Assembly: GCA_940671915.1 (NCBI GenBank)
Contig: CALNVZ010003425.1
Location: 37,920,729 to 37,984,728, forward strand
Origin: Paracentrotus lividus
Taxonomy: Eukaryota > Echinodermata > Echinoidea > Camarodonta > Echinidae
Direction: 5' to 3'
Length of the DNA stretch: 64,000 nt
Shown here: one piece after another, positions 12,141 through 23,953 of the stretch
Position numbering within the stretch: the stretch's first letter is position 1
Layout: each line of letters starts with the position of its first letter
Notes under the pieces: generated by a model
Database searches by the model: none
What the model was told of the DNA's origin: nothing
What the model saw: only the letters and a program-made list of their open reading frames with translations
Translations under genes and position numbers: made by a program

Positions 12141-12261
12141 ATTTTTTGTTGATAAATTAGCACTTGGGTAAGTGCTAAAACAGCACTTCAGGTGCTGAAT
12201 AAGCACTTCAAGTGCAGTCACTATACGAGCACCCATAAATTAGCACTTCAGTTTTTAGAGT

Positions 12262-12920
12262 AACATGTTGCTTCCTGACATCAGCACTATTGTGAAATTC
12301 ACTACAATTCGTTTGTAAGGTTTCTTTATTCTTTTCTAGTAGCATAATGGTATTATTCCAGCGAATCTACCCAAATGAAAACTTATGACATAGGCCTAAG
12401 TCGAATAGTTTCGTTCTATAATTAGTTTTTTTTTCAAGGGTTCATTGCTCTATGTACATGTATACTCATAAACATGTTTCAATGTAATGTTTTCTATGTT
12501 TGTATTATTCTATATTTATACTATAATTATGTAAAGCGCTAAGGTACAATCGTGAATAGCGTTTCTTAAATACTATTATTATGATTATTATATTATCTGG
12601 CTTATCTCCTGCATTAGCCTAGATTTTGGACAAATACTACAATGCTATATAATATTGAAGTCCCTCTTTGTACGGAAGGATAACAAAAGCTCTTTGTGAG
12701 CTATTCAAAACACAATATTCCCATGTACTTTTTCTATAATATGGACTTGTGAAACTACAATCTCACCAAATTTTTATTTGAGTTTATTATAGTGGTGGCA
12801 GCAGCAATGAAGCAATTTGTGATATCATTATGGTATATTACGTAATTGGCAGGACATGTCTTTGAATATTATTATTATTATTTTTTTTTTAATTGTTGTC
12901 AAAATATTTGCATACATTAA
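12262..12920. other. gene-less AT-rich stretch
   Basis: No gene or repeat boundary is recognised. There are short A/T runs and TTATTATTATT just before the MITE at 12921. Confidence 0.4.
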
Positions 12921-13171
12921 TGCGGCGGTCACAACTCGTCGTAGCCTACGGGGCATGTGCCATCGACGTAGCCTGCGTTGCATGTGCAATGCACGCACAG
13001 GTCCTGGGTCAACTTCTGCGATTCCTGCGTTTCTGTAGTAGGGGTATTGTAAAAACCTCCTGTAGGTCGTACATGCATTGTACCTGCGAGGTACCTCCGC
13101 TGCACGATTTTTCTACGAAATCCGTCGTAGGGAGTTGCACGTCGAAGGTACGGCGAGTTGTGACCGCCGCA
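12921..13171. repeat. 251-bp TGCGGCGG MITE, copy 2
   Basis: It is the same length and layout as 9355-9605, with the same TGCGGCGGTCACAACTCG ends, and is about 85-90 percent identical by eye. It is bordered by TTAA on the left and TTAG on the right, compatible with a TA-type target. Confidence 0.92.
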
Positions 13172-13186
13172 TTAGATGTATAATAT

Positions 13187-13340
13187 ACTGATGTGTTGGC
13201 TCAGTGGATAGAGCATCCGCCTCATAATCGGGAGGTCATGGGTTCTAGCCCCGTCATACCAAAAGACGTTAAAAAATGGTAGTTGCTGCTTCCTTGTTTG
13301 GCGTTCAACAAGAGGGGGATAGAGCAACGTCTTTCTGGCC
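13187..13340 (+). repeat. tRNA-headed SINE
   Basis: The head GTTGGCTCAGTGGATAGAGC contains a near-perfect A box, and GGGTTCTAGCCCC is a B box with one change (TTCTA for TTCGA). The anticodon position reads CAT. The head is followed by a non-tRNA body (AAAGACGTTAAAAAATGG, TGCTGCTTCCTTGTTTGGCG). That layout is a SINE2-type element rather than a tRNA gene, and acceptor ends do not pair. Confidence 0.8.
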
Positions 13341-13395
13341 AATTTTTGCCCCCCCCCCCCGTCATCAAATCCTGGATCCGCCACTGTAATGAAAT
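13341..13395. repeat. fragment with GGATCCGCCACTG terminus
   Basis: A C11 run is followed by CCTGGATCCGCCACTG. The same terminus occurs at 24952-24968, and related ones near 8507, 310, 16590 and 18360. It looks like one end of a common DNA element whose other end is not visible here. Confidence 0.55.
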
Positions 13396-13497
13396 GCAAA
13401 TTGTACATCAGAATTGAAATACTTGTTCTGTTTTAGGCTCCTACGGGACGGTACAGCAATTCTAACATTTTTTTTTTTTTTTTTGCATCACTTCCAA

Positions 13498-15335
13498 AGG
13501 GGAAATTGGGGTAAGTGGGACACTAAAGCATTTACGTAAGCATTACACAAAAATAAGATACTCAATAAAGAAATCATATACCTCATTTTGAAGTTTATTT
13601 AGATATAAACGTTTTATAAATGTTTTGGTTACAATTTCAGCCAAATGAAGGTTAAGGTGACAGTTAATCATTATCCCTCCACTGTCCCACTTACCCCGTC
13701 AAGTTGGGGGTAAGTGGGACAGCATGATATATGGAATAAAATGTGGTTTAAAAGTGAGAAACAAAGATCTCTGTCTTCATAAACACTGTTTATACATCTG
13801 GAATATCATTTCTAAGATATCATAAGAACTGATTGCCAAACTATTTTCTCAAACATTGTCACTACTCATTATTAATCTTTTTTCCTGTACACATTTCAAG
13901 TGAGGAAAAATAAGTTTTTGTTTTCAACAAATCAAAGCTCAAGAGCACTTTTTAGATCTGTGATTCTGTAAACAAAGCAAGCATTTCCTTCGTCCTTTAC
14001 CCTTTTTTTGTATGAAATTAAACAAAAGAGACAATATTTAAAAAAAAAAAAAAAAAAAGAACTTATTTCTTTCCCGCTTTACAACTTTACAAAAACTATA
14101 GTTTTAAAGGCGCTCGCAACTCGCAGATCGTGGGTAATGCGCTTTTTTCCAGAGCTCCATTGACTCGTACACAATCGACAGTGGCTTACGCATGGGTCGG
14201 ACTACTGGGGATTAACTTTCGGACAGCACGAACATAACGAAGTTGACCGAATTCAGTCAGTAATAGCTTCGGATTCTAGAGTCCTAAACAATTTTTAGTT
14301 TACAGACTTTCAACGGGTCTCTTCGTATTACTCAAAGTGAGGACTTGTATAATGCTCCATTTCAAAAACCGAAACATAGGCTAGATTTACTTCGGAATTC
14401 TGGTTAGTTAGTCTAGCCATGAAGGAATTAACTCCAGATGCGTTGTCGCTGAAGATTACGCAACACGCCTCAGGCTCTGATTGGAATGTTATCTTTTCAT
14501 CCGAGATAAGGTGCTTTCCCCATGTTTTATCAATTATACGTCCCTTTAAAGTCTGCATAATTCAACAATATCAGTTCCCCGTTTAATAAAACCCGTGGGA
14601 CACTTGAAAATTTACCTAAGCATTATAATTTATAAAAACAAACTTTTTAAAGCAATCATATATCTCATTTTGTAGTTTATTTAGATATAAACGTTTAAGA
14701 AATGTTTTGGTAAAAAATTCCTCCAAATGAAGGTCAAAGTGACAATATTAATCATTATTACTCCATTGTTCAACTTACCCCCGGCCGTCAAATTGGGGTA
14801 AGTGGGTACATGCAGTGATCTGTGATATAAAAGTGCGGAGTGTCTTCGCAAACTTTATTTATACATTAAAATTTTATTTATACATTAAAATACTATTGAA
14901 ATTGGTGCGTCCCACTTACCCCAAGCATGTGGGGTAAGTGGGACAGTTAGTTAAAACAATTGTTTTAAGTCTTTTGTTTAAATCTTATTTCATTTTATAT
15001 TATTTTCTAGTTTAAAATTTATTTTGTGAACAATTTCAATGCCACGTTACCCCTAAAACAAAAGGGATCTGGGAAACACAAAGACAAGTTTGCATACGTG
15101 ATGTGTATTTTCAAAATTAGCTAGTTGGCAATCGTTTTATGTCAAAACGTGAGATGTTACAGATTTCTAACGATTATTTTCCGATAACTGTCAATTTTTC
15201 CCAAACAGGCATGCAATTTGTTGCTAGATGTATGTTTATTCACGCTGAAATAGTTTCTCCACTAATCATATGCATATATGCAATTCCCCCAAGGTGTCCC
15301 ACTTACCCGAGTGTCCCACTTACCCCAATTTACCC
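13498..15335. mobile_element. 1.84-kb non-autonomous DNA element with GTGGGACA motifs
   Basis: The ends are inverted (GGAAATTGGGGTAAGTGGGA on the left, TCCCACTTACCCCAATTTAC on the right). A 250-bp segment at 13500-13745 is repeated directly at 14588-14830 (CTAAGCATT, CTCATTTTGTAGTTTATTTA, ATATAAACGTTT). GTGGGACA or its complement recurs near 13513, 13682, 13713, 14595, 14890, 14937, 15297 and 15312. A short open frame on the minus strand (14328-14558) resembles nothing I know. No transposase is recognisable. Confidence 0.75.
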
Positions 15336-16587
15336 TATTATGATTAGAGGGAAAATGACAGGAGAAAATAATACAGATATTTTTTTTTGTTTTCTGTTTT
15401 ATTACTATTATCATTTTTAAGTAAAGAGGCAATGAGGTTAGAGCGGAGGTCCATTGCAGTTTTTTAAAACTTAGAACTATTTACTGAACTTCATCTACAA
15501 TTCTAAATCTTCAATGATATGATAATCCTATACAAGAAGTCGATAAACAACTATTGATAAAGATGAGTGCAATGGCATCTTTTGAACTTGAGCCCTGTCA
15601 TTTTCCGGTTCAACAAAGCATTTGATATTGGATCTAAATTTTCTCACGCAATGCTGAAAAGCTTTTTGTTATTCGCACCCCCCTGTCCAGGACAGACTCC
15701 CTGGCTCAAAGAGGTAGGAGCGTAGTCACACAGGGTGCGGAGGCACACCAAACCGATATGAATAATACATTGCCACGAATGGCAAGTCCTTGGTTTGTTT
15801 TGATTAGTTCTTGAGTTGGAGTAACCTGTGTGACTGAGGTGATGAGAAAACAATGTCAGAGAAATATCTGACAAGAAACATGCAAAAAGAGACAATCAAA
15901 ACAGGGAGAAAATGTGATGTGTAGTAAATCACACTCTAAATTGAAAGGTACGATTGACTTTTGCCATCCCAACACTGAATTTACAATAGTCCAATTTGTA
16001 CTCTAACACGAAATTTAACATGTTTTCCACTGCAAAAGAAGGGGCGGGTGAAGTGGGTTGGTGGGAGGGGGGGGGGTTGAGGTCTAAACCGTTACATTGG
16101 AATTTTACATCTTTTACGAAATCTAGTACGAAACATTACAACATTTATGGGGAAAGAATATTCTTCTTGCACATTACGATTTCTTTAAATAAACTGCGTA
16201 TTTGACAGAAAATTGGCAATTTTTTTTTCATGCCACTTCAATCATGTCTATTTTTATACCTTGTTTCTCTCATTTGTAATAGATTTTTTTTTAATGTTAA
16301 ATAAATATCTGACTGTGTATAAAATATCAAGTTACCTTCATAAATATTAATTTTGCTAATTAAACATTTTATTGAGACACGCTGGCTTAGTCCATGGCAG
16401 TGTATTCCAATCAATTAATTTGAATGGCAATAGCAATTCAAATGCTGACCCCCCTTCCCCTTTACTCCATTCCTTTTCTTCCTGTTCTTTCATTCTTCAC
16501 ACCCCATCCTTACCCTCTTCCTTCTATTTCTCTTTCTGTCTCCGTCCTCTTTTGTATATTTTTTCTCTCACACTCTCCTCTAATCCA
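15336..16587. other. gene-less stretch
   Basis: No coding sequence is recognised. There is a G9 run near 16068-16077 and a pyrimidine-rich stretch at 16445-16585 just before the next repeat. Confidence 0.4.
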
Positions 16588-16721
16588 GGCACGGATCCAA
16601 AAAATCGAATTGAATGCATTTCGGGGGGCCCAATTGTCTAGGGACAAAAGCGGCTCTATTATGTTTACGCAGGGGCCCGGTAAGTTCATTGTGTGACTCC
16701 GGTCTGCGTCCGCTAGTGTAA
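16588..16721 (+). repeat. short TIR repeat, copy 2
   Basis: It runs from CAGGCACGGATCC to TCTGCGTCCGCTAGTG and is the inverted counterpart of 178-325, sharing GGGGCCCGGTAAGTTCATTG-like sequence. It is about 134 bp and non-coding. Confidence 0.65.
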
Positions 16722-17219
16722 TCGGCTGTTTAATATTAAATTTTCAGTATTATACTGTAAATTAATATACAAGCTGCATGCCCTCTAGGTCTATAAAAAT
16801 GATTTAAAAGGTCATTAGTTCTAATGGGGATCAAATTGTGATGACATCCTCAACCCAATTAATCTATTGCAATATGCTGTTATGAAAGCTCAGCAATTAC
16901 AAACTATTATGTAAATCAGTTAGTATCTGAACACTTTAAATATGATAATATCAATACCGTAGCGTGGGTCCAACCCAAAGAATTAAACAACATTAATTTT
17001 TTTTTTTTAGAAAATGACTTAAAGAAAGATGAGATGATGGAGAGATAAAACAGAACATATAAATAATAAACAGAAAGAGGCAATGAACGGAAAATACAAT
17101 GATTGAAACCCCAGCAACATAACATTGTGCGCTGGTCGTCAGAAAGGAGGGCACAGACAAATCCAAGGGGTTAAAAGAAATTAGCCCCGTCTAATCGCAA
17201 AAAAAAATAAAAAAAAATA

Positions 17220-17223
<4 letters not shown>

Positions 17224-17277
<54 letters not shown>

Positions 17278-17278
17278 C
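17224..17278. repeat. (TA)n microsatellite
   Basis: This is about 50 bp of alternating T and A, ending in slightly degenerate ATATATGTATATATATAC. The sequence around it (16722-18003) has no recognisable gene. Confidence 0.9.
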
Positions 17279-18003
17279 GCGTTGTTATTGTATAGTATAC
17301 AGTTTTGAAATCAAAACGGCATATTCTAGCCTACTAATAAATCATGATTATAAACAATACTTACAGTACAATACTCAATGTCCACTACGGTAAGATTGTC
17401 TGGCAACAAAGTTTTCCTTGTGGCCTATCCATATCCCAACTAATACAAGACTCTCGTTTTTCTCTTACAGATTACCAATAATGGTGCAAAGAAGGCTTTT
17501 TCATCGTACAATCTGAAGGCCTTTTAGTGAAATTTCGTGGCCGAGTAATTCACAAAATGAGATAATGTATAGAAAAGGCCGACTTTATGGCTAGTTTGTT
17601 TGGTTTGTTTTCGACGAAAACCACTAGACCATGATGAACAATATCCACAGCCTCGCTGTCCAAGGAAAAATAAGAAGGGATTACACTCATGACAATAGTA
17701 AAATCAGATTTAATTACCTCCCAAACAATTACAGATAAAAGACGGATCTCTCTAAACTCTTATTGACGTCTGAATACATGAGACAACACGATGGATTGAT
17801 AATAGAGTTGTTATTTTTTTTTAAGGCCTGTATAATATGCAGGGGAATATTTTTCTTTTTAAATTTATGTAGTTACCTTGAAAAAACGGACAGAAGAAGC
17901 ATACGTAAACAGATTGTTGTTTGTAAGATCTGTTTTCATATTGTCAAGATACATGCGGCTACACAGTCACGTGCATATTAAAATAATTTCCCCTCTGTGC
18001 TCT

Positions 18004-18046
18004 CCCCCCCCAAAAAAAAAAAAAAAAAAATGGATAAATAATAAAA

Positions 18047-18086
<40 letters not shown>

Positions 18087-18205
18087 TATATATATATTAT
18101 ATATATATATATATAACAAATATGTAAATAATAATAACAGAATGAACGAATAAATAAATCAATAAATCAATAAATCAATAAATAAACAAATAAATAATAA
18201 CGTTA
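18004..18205. repeat. C-run, A-run, (TA)n and AATC/AAAT-repeat cluster
   Basis: A C8-A18 block is followed by about 65 bp of (TA)n with interruptions and then by tandem AATAAATC/AAATAAAC. Nothing here is coding; a methionine-initiated frame through it reads as repeated Ile-Tyr only. Confidence 0.85.
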
Positions 18206-18927
18206 TTGTTAAAAGGAGTTGCAGAGGGAGATCATTAAATAGGGTGGAGGCAGTCTGCAAATGAAAAATAGGGAGCGCAGACGTAAATTGTTTGATATAA
18301 ATAATATGTTAAAAGCGGATGTCGCCAAATAATGTAGGGAGCATGCTTTTTGCACCCCTGGATCCGCTTTAAGATTACCTTACCTCAAAACAAAACTAAA
18401 CTAAAACAAATATGGCACTTAGAACATCGTTTATTAAACGATAATTTCAAGTACAACTTACGATTTCATATATTAGGAGGCAACAAATCAAATCAATATC
18501 AATTAGCTGATGGTTTATGTTATTTTCAGGAATGTCCGTCCAGTTTGAAATGACATTTCCCGCAGAATACGGTTGGGTATATAATTTAAGGTAAGGGTTA
18601 AGAAACTTTTGTCTGCGGACAAACATTTCTAACAAAAAAAAGTCAAAGAGAATTGGGACATATTCAAGGTGCTGGCGGATTCCTCGGCCGGGCCAGATTT
18701 TCTGATGGAGACAAGTTTATACACTATAAGAAACTAAATAACTGGAAATCAAGAGCATTGGAACATTTTGTCGATCTTGCATTGAACGTAAGCGGAACCA
18801 AGCACAAGCTAAATATTGAGCAACCTGTCAAATATCATCAGAAAAAGATGTGTTTACATTCTATATTGATTCGAACGTGTCAGTCTAAGTGGGTTAAGTA
18901 TAATAAAAGAAACTACAAAAGATAGAG

Positions 18928-18986
18928 GGACGCTGCTGGCTAGGGTGGTGCAGGGGACGCCCCTATAATATTTGAAAACCACTCTC
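18928..18986. repeat. left part of the repeat family also at 24813-24969
   Basis: GGCTAGGGTGGTGCAGGGGA followed by CGCCCCTATAATATTTGAAA and ACCACTC is matched at 24828-24875 (AGCTAGGGGACGCGCCCCAT, ATAATTTGAAAACCACTC). The match stops exactly where the CAACGT palindrome begins, which indicates nesting. Confidence 0.65.
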
Positions 18987-19295
18987 CAGATAGCAAGGTT
19001 ACGTTGGCCAACGTCGGCAATGTCGTGCAATTACGTTGGACCAACGTAATTTTTGCCTTTGGGCCAACGTTTGCACAACGTTGCACGTTGCGGCGACCGT
19101 ATCCTTTGGCCAACGTTCGCATTTTGAGTGCGCGCAACGTCGCACTTTTGTATAAGTTAACGTTGTCAACGTCGGCATATGGTCGCCGCAACGTGCAACG
19201 TTTTTACCAACGTTTGGCCTAACGGCAAGAATTACGTTGGCCCAACGTAATAGCCACGACCATTGCCGACGTTGGCCCAAACGTATTGCTATCTG
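18987..19295. repeat. 309-bp palindromic element built of CAACGT/ACGTTG
   Basis: The ends CAGATAGCAA and TTGCTATCTG are perfect inverted copies. The inversion continues inward through ACGTTGGCCAACGTCGGCAA and ATTACGTTGGNCCAACGTAA. By my count CAACGT and ACGTTG together occur about 18 times. CpG content is far above the surroundings. No protein is encoded. It is inserted in the repeat at 18928-18986. Confidence 0.88.
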
Positions 19296-22200
19296 CGTCA
19301 TTAATTTCATGTGAAAATCGGAAAATTTGGCTCCCCTTATCTTGCCTGGTCCTCCCCTCCCTTATCTCATAGATCTTCCGAGAGAATAAGCGAGCGAGAG
19401 AGAGTAAGAGAGAGAGAGGAGAGAGAGAGAGAGAGGACTGGAGATAAATATATAAAGCTAAACACCGAGAAAATGACAACCTTATGGTAAACAAAAGTGT
19501 TGCCCCCCCCCCCCCCAAAAAAAAAAAAAAAAAAAAAAATATAATAAATAAATAAATAAAATTAATAAATGAATAAATATAAAATAAAATTAATAATAAA
19601 TATAAGAAAAAAGGATAACAAAAAACATTAAGCAAATCTATCGCTTTTTCTCACGTCGCATTTTGTGACCTTAGAACCTATATCATATTCCGAGCAGAGC
19701 TGTTTGTTTTTCTCGCTATAGCTAATTTTAATAGATACGGGTATAACATAGATAGACAGAAGAAGGGGAAGAGAGAAATTTTATGTTAATCGATATAATC
19801 ATGGAGGAAAAGATGTAATATACAATACAGGGCATAGAAATGATGTAAAGTTCGATCGCAAGACCTCTTCGAAGGAAAGACTCAAGTCTAAAGTCTAAAG
19901 GTGTGGTCATGCTTTTCAATATTCCCTCAAAATCTGAACTAATAATATAGGTTAATAACAACTGCACGCCATTAAACAATTATATTTATTACAGCCATAT
20001 GAATTTACAAATTCAATGTGAATTTATGAATTTAATGTTGTAAGCAATTTTCAGAAGAGCTATTTTTATTGAAGTAAAGGTATATATAATACAAAACACA
20101 TACATTCACACAGCATTAACTCAATGAAGTATAGTGATTCCTTTTTTCATCGTTATTATATTTTTTGTAACCATATAGGCTGGATTGCATAAAATATCTT
20201 CATACGTCTAATATAATTCATAGATTTCATAAGGAATCTTTACTTCATGAAAGAAAAATTAAATTCTCACCATTACCGAATGGTCTATATATTCGTGTTT
20301 ATTTTGATAAAAGAAGAGTAGTGGTCCTAATTTGCTAACTGCAAATACTTTTGGAACAAATTCAAAATCTTTTCATTTTTATTACCAAAATATTTACCAT
20401 GAATTCTAGGATTGAAATGGAGCATGAAACGAGGTACTCAGTAATCACAATAACAGACTATCATTTAGAAACCACACTAATCAATTTAGGGAGGAAAATG
20501 AATAAAAACTTTGACAGCTATAGAGCTATATATTATTTTATGACATTATATAGTATTGTCGCTATTGTAACCCCAGTGCAGAGCGTCAAATATAACCATA
20601 TAATCTGTATGAAATGGGGCGTAAAATTGAGCTTCATTTTCATGACGTAACTTGTCACACATCTATCATAATTTAGTATAACACTATACATTCCGCTTGT
20701 CATAATCCGTATTCTTTCATATTTTGTAGATTTTATCTCTTGTTTTATTCGTGGCATGGACATTATAATAGTACAAAAAATGCACCCGTGTGTAAGTAAA
20801 TGCATGTAAAATGACAGACGCGGAAAAGTCTATTGATGAGTATATAGCATTGTTACTTCATTCTTGTATTTTTTCATGAACTTAACTCTTTTTTTTCTTC
20901 TTTTTTTTAAATAAACTTTGCTTAAACATCAGTTAGATTTATAGACATCTTCTTATCAAATGCGTAATGACGAATTTGTATATTATTGATTTATGTATTA
21001 CAAGACTTTATGGGACATGACGGACCTCCTTTACATTACTTTACTGATATTAGTATCCCTTTCATCATATTCATGCTTGCCGTACACAATATGTGCACGT
21101 TCTCCGCAACTTGGTACGAATAAATTATCTGCAAATATTGTAAATCATTGTAGATTATGAAATCGACTGATAATGATTTGGTATAGCTGATAATACTCAG
21201 ACATAGACTATTGCCTGTATGGTTATTACTTTCATCTCATGTAACCATGGTAACGCGATTCACGTATATTTTCCTGAGAGAACAGTGCAAACTCACTGGT
21301 TTATCAACAAAGTCGTTTTGAATGCTCTTGAATGATATTTTAACAACGGTTCTGTTTTACGAAGAAATATATATTTTGACCGAACTCCCGCAATGTTAGA
21401 CCGGACGCTTGATCAGAATAGAAGGAAAAAAAATCCAAACTATTTTATGCTTTACTTCTATTTTGTGAGAATTCAATTAAATTAAATTTACTGGAAAAGT
21501 AAAGCGACACATCAATTTCATTTGGATTTATACACTGCCTATTTGGTACGAACTGGATACAAATCATGATGTATGTAATTTATTGATTACCTCTGAGTAA
21601 TCAATTTATTTCCTAAAGGCTTTACAGTGAACATGATGAATAAAATGAGATCAAACTGTCAGCTTGGGACAGGAAGAGTACAAATCTTATAAATGAAAAG
21701 TTTGTTTGTCAACGTTTCGCTTCATTCATTTCTCTTTCACAACACCCATTGCTTCCTGGTACATGGATTTCCTTTTTGAGGATTGAATAATTTTTAAGGA
21801 AATTAATCCCGCATGAAATTGGATGATGAATTAAGGCTCAGGTGGCTCGAAATGAAAGAGCAATCAATGCCATAGGACTCGATGAGAAACTGAAAACTAT
21901 ATTAAAAAAAAAAAAGGGGGGGGGCAAAGAGGAACAGATAAAGAGACAGGGTGGATATGCATTTAGAGGGAGTCGCGATTGGGAGAAACACTTGGAAAAA
22001 AAGAAAGATTGTTATAATGGCATTTCAGATAGAGAAAGGGGAAGAGAGATGGAGGGAGAGAAAGGAAGAGAGAAGGAAAGGGATAAGAAGTATATGAAAA
22101 GGAATTGCTTGTACAGAATTCTTTCAATATTCATAAATTGGGGGAGGGTTTTTTTTTTTTTTTGGGGGGGGGGCGCAGATAATCAAATAAAGGCACAGTC

Positions 22201-22296
22201 TTGCAATATTGACGTCTTTTCGTTTTCGGCAATCGCCAAAACCTACATTGCCATTTTATTCTACATTGGGCGGATATTGTAATTTTAAAGGGTTGG
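19296..22296. other. gene-less AT-rich stretch
   Basis: No coding region is recognised. It holds a C14-A23 block at 19503-19539, an AG-rich tract near 19393-19435, an A-then-G run at 21902-21924 and a T-then-G run near 22148-22174. Methionine-initiated frames here lack any domain I recognise. Confidence 0.45.
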
Positions 22297-23460
22297 GGCT
22301 CCCCTGAGTTCGTTTATAACGTTCTTGCCCGTTTTGCCTCGTTTTTAATAAAAAATTGACTGTAACGGCTTTGTGTCGGGTTTGGAACTTATTAACTTTG
22401 AAAAAGTAATTTTTGAAACGATGCTAGGGACAGTTTCTATAAATTAGTTTACTTTACGTCTTACGTCATTTCGTCTTTATCGCTGTCGCAATACGTTTAT
22501 CTAGTTTCAGAACGAGTAATAACTGGCGCGTTCATCTACCGTTTCGTAGCACAGTCCAACGGTTCACTAAAAGTGCCTTGCGCGCATGATGATAAAGTTA
22601 GGTACGACGTTCGTAGTACGTTTCATTGTATTCTCGTTCGAGTTTAGAGTCCTTAACCTCGTTTAAGGAACTTGTCACTACGTTTCGAGATTTTGTTCTA
22701 GTAATCTATGAATGCCAGGTACTACTGTATAGGATTTTTGAAACTATGTCAAAAAAAAATCGGAAATGCCTTCCGGTTCTGCTCCGTGTTCGGGCCCGTT
22801 CGGCTCAAGTTCGGTAACTATGATGTGTAAACGGGTTGGGTCTCGTATTAGATTCTAAAAGTCTGCGACTAACGTTCAGATCGGTGTAAAACAGTTTGGC
22901 ATAAGCCGCGCGTTGCACCAGAAACTACGCTAGAACGGAGTGAGAACTAGCCTAATGTGAACGGGAATTATGAATGCCGTTCTGTTTAAAAAAGTTGAAT
23001 GACGTGATGTTTCGTTAGTAGCGCGTCCTTCTCGTGTTCAGTAGTAAGGTCCTACCCGTTAAGGATCGTTGTCACTACGTTTGTTTTTTTTAGATTTTAG
23101 ATACTTGAATAATTAAAGTATATCAGGATGCTTCGTTTTTGTATGACGTCCTAGCACATCTTTAGAATTCGATTTAAGGTACGGCAGATTTTCGTTTTGT
23201 ATTGAACGTCCATATGGACTCGTTTCAGGTTCGTTGCCGACCGTGCTGGCGCCAGTTAAAGTTTTAGGTACCGAGTAATCTGGTCGCCCGATGTTTTTTG
23301 CACAGCTTTTGAAATCCGACCGACAGGTCCAAGAAGTTGCGTAAACAGAATTCGTAGAAGGTATTACTAACGGTCCCACCTCAGTTTACACACAGACTAT
23401 GCCCGTTCGGCAAAATTTGCAAGGACGTAGTAGGAACGAGCTCAGTGTGACGGGGGTATT
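22297..23460. mobile_element. 1.16-kb CGTT-rich non-autonomous DNA element
   Basis: The interior differs sharply from its flanks in its frequent CGTT, ACGTT and TTCG. The ends are imperfect inverted repeats. The left has CTGAGTTCGTTTATAACGTT then CTTGCCCGTTTTGCC; the right, in reverse complement, has CTGAGCTCGTTCCTACTACG then TCCTTGCAAATTTTGCC. Two internal segments resemble each other (CTCGTTTAAGGAACTTGTCA near 22660, CCCGTTAAGGATCGTTGTCA near 23056). No transposase is recognised. Confidence 0.65.
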
Positions 23461-23953
23461 AAAGGGATTCCCAACTGGTAATGCTATCATGCTGCGTTGT
23501 GATGTACCGTCATGCATGACAAGAATCAAACAATATGAATCAATATCAGCCAAAGTAAACTAGGAATACAATCAAAAGTTCGAATTAGACGTTTGTTTTC
23601 GAGGCGTTTCGCTATATGCTCCGACTCCGAACAATAGAGGTGTTTACAAACTCGATATTTTTTTAGTACCGTCCAAAAGAAAAGTCAATATCATAGGCAT
23701 ATAGTAAGACAATGACATGGGAGTTTGGCTGCGGATTCATCCCTTCCAAATTTCAATTTTTGTTCGAGCCTCCACCTTTTATATTCTTATATGTGTATCA
23801 CCATCCTCTCCATGTAAGTTTTTCTTCTATCCAGCGCTTAAGAAATACTCTTATCTTATAAATATTATTATTTATTTATTAATATTATCCTAAAAATCTA
23901 TAATGACGGGCTGGAGCAGAATGGGTGGCTATCATTTTCAACACTTTTCCCTT

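Larger units (their letters stand above)
11436..12261. mobile_element. composite TIR element carrying three tRNA-like modules
   Basis: The ends are inverted repeats (ACTCTAAAAACTGAAGTGCT on the left, AGCACTTCAGTTTTTAGAGT on the right), and AAC flanks both sides as a possible target duplication. A second internal copy of the left end starts near 11723, so part is tandemly duplicated. Variants of AGTGCTGTTTTAGCACTT recur throughout. Two minus-strand and one plus-strand tRNA-like segments with A and B boxes lie inside. No protein is encoded. It is best read as a non-autonomous DNA element that has picked up, or is built from, tRNA-derived sequence. Confidence 0.75.

Noticed and set aside
13187-13260. 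Functional tRNA-Met gene on the plus strand
   Set aside because: The A box is good, but the B box has TTCTA, the acceptor ends do not pair and a SINE body follows directly, so it is called a SINE.
18653-18925. 90-codon open frame with a methionine start
   Set aside because: No domain and no splice context; it resembles nothing I recognise in either direction.
19004-19310. Open frames on both strands around the CAACGT palindrome
   Set aside because: A palindrome without stops gives mirror frames on both strands, so this is not evidence of coding.
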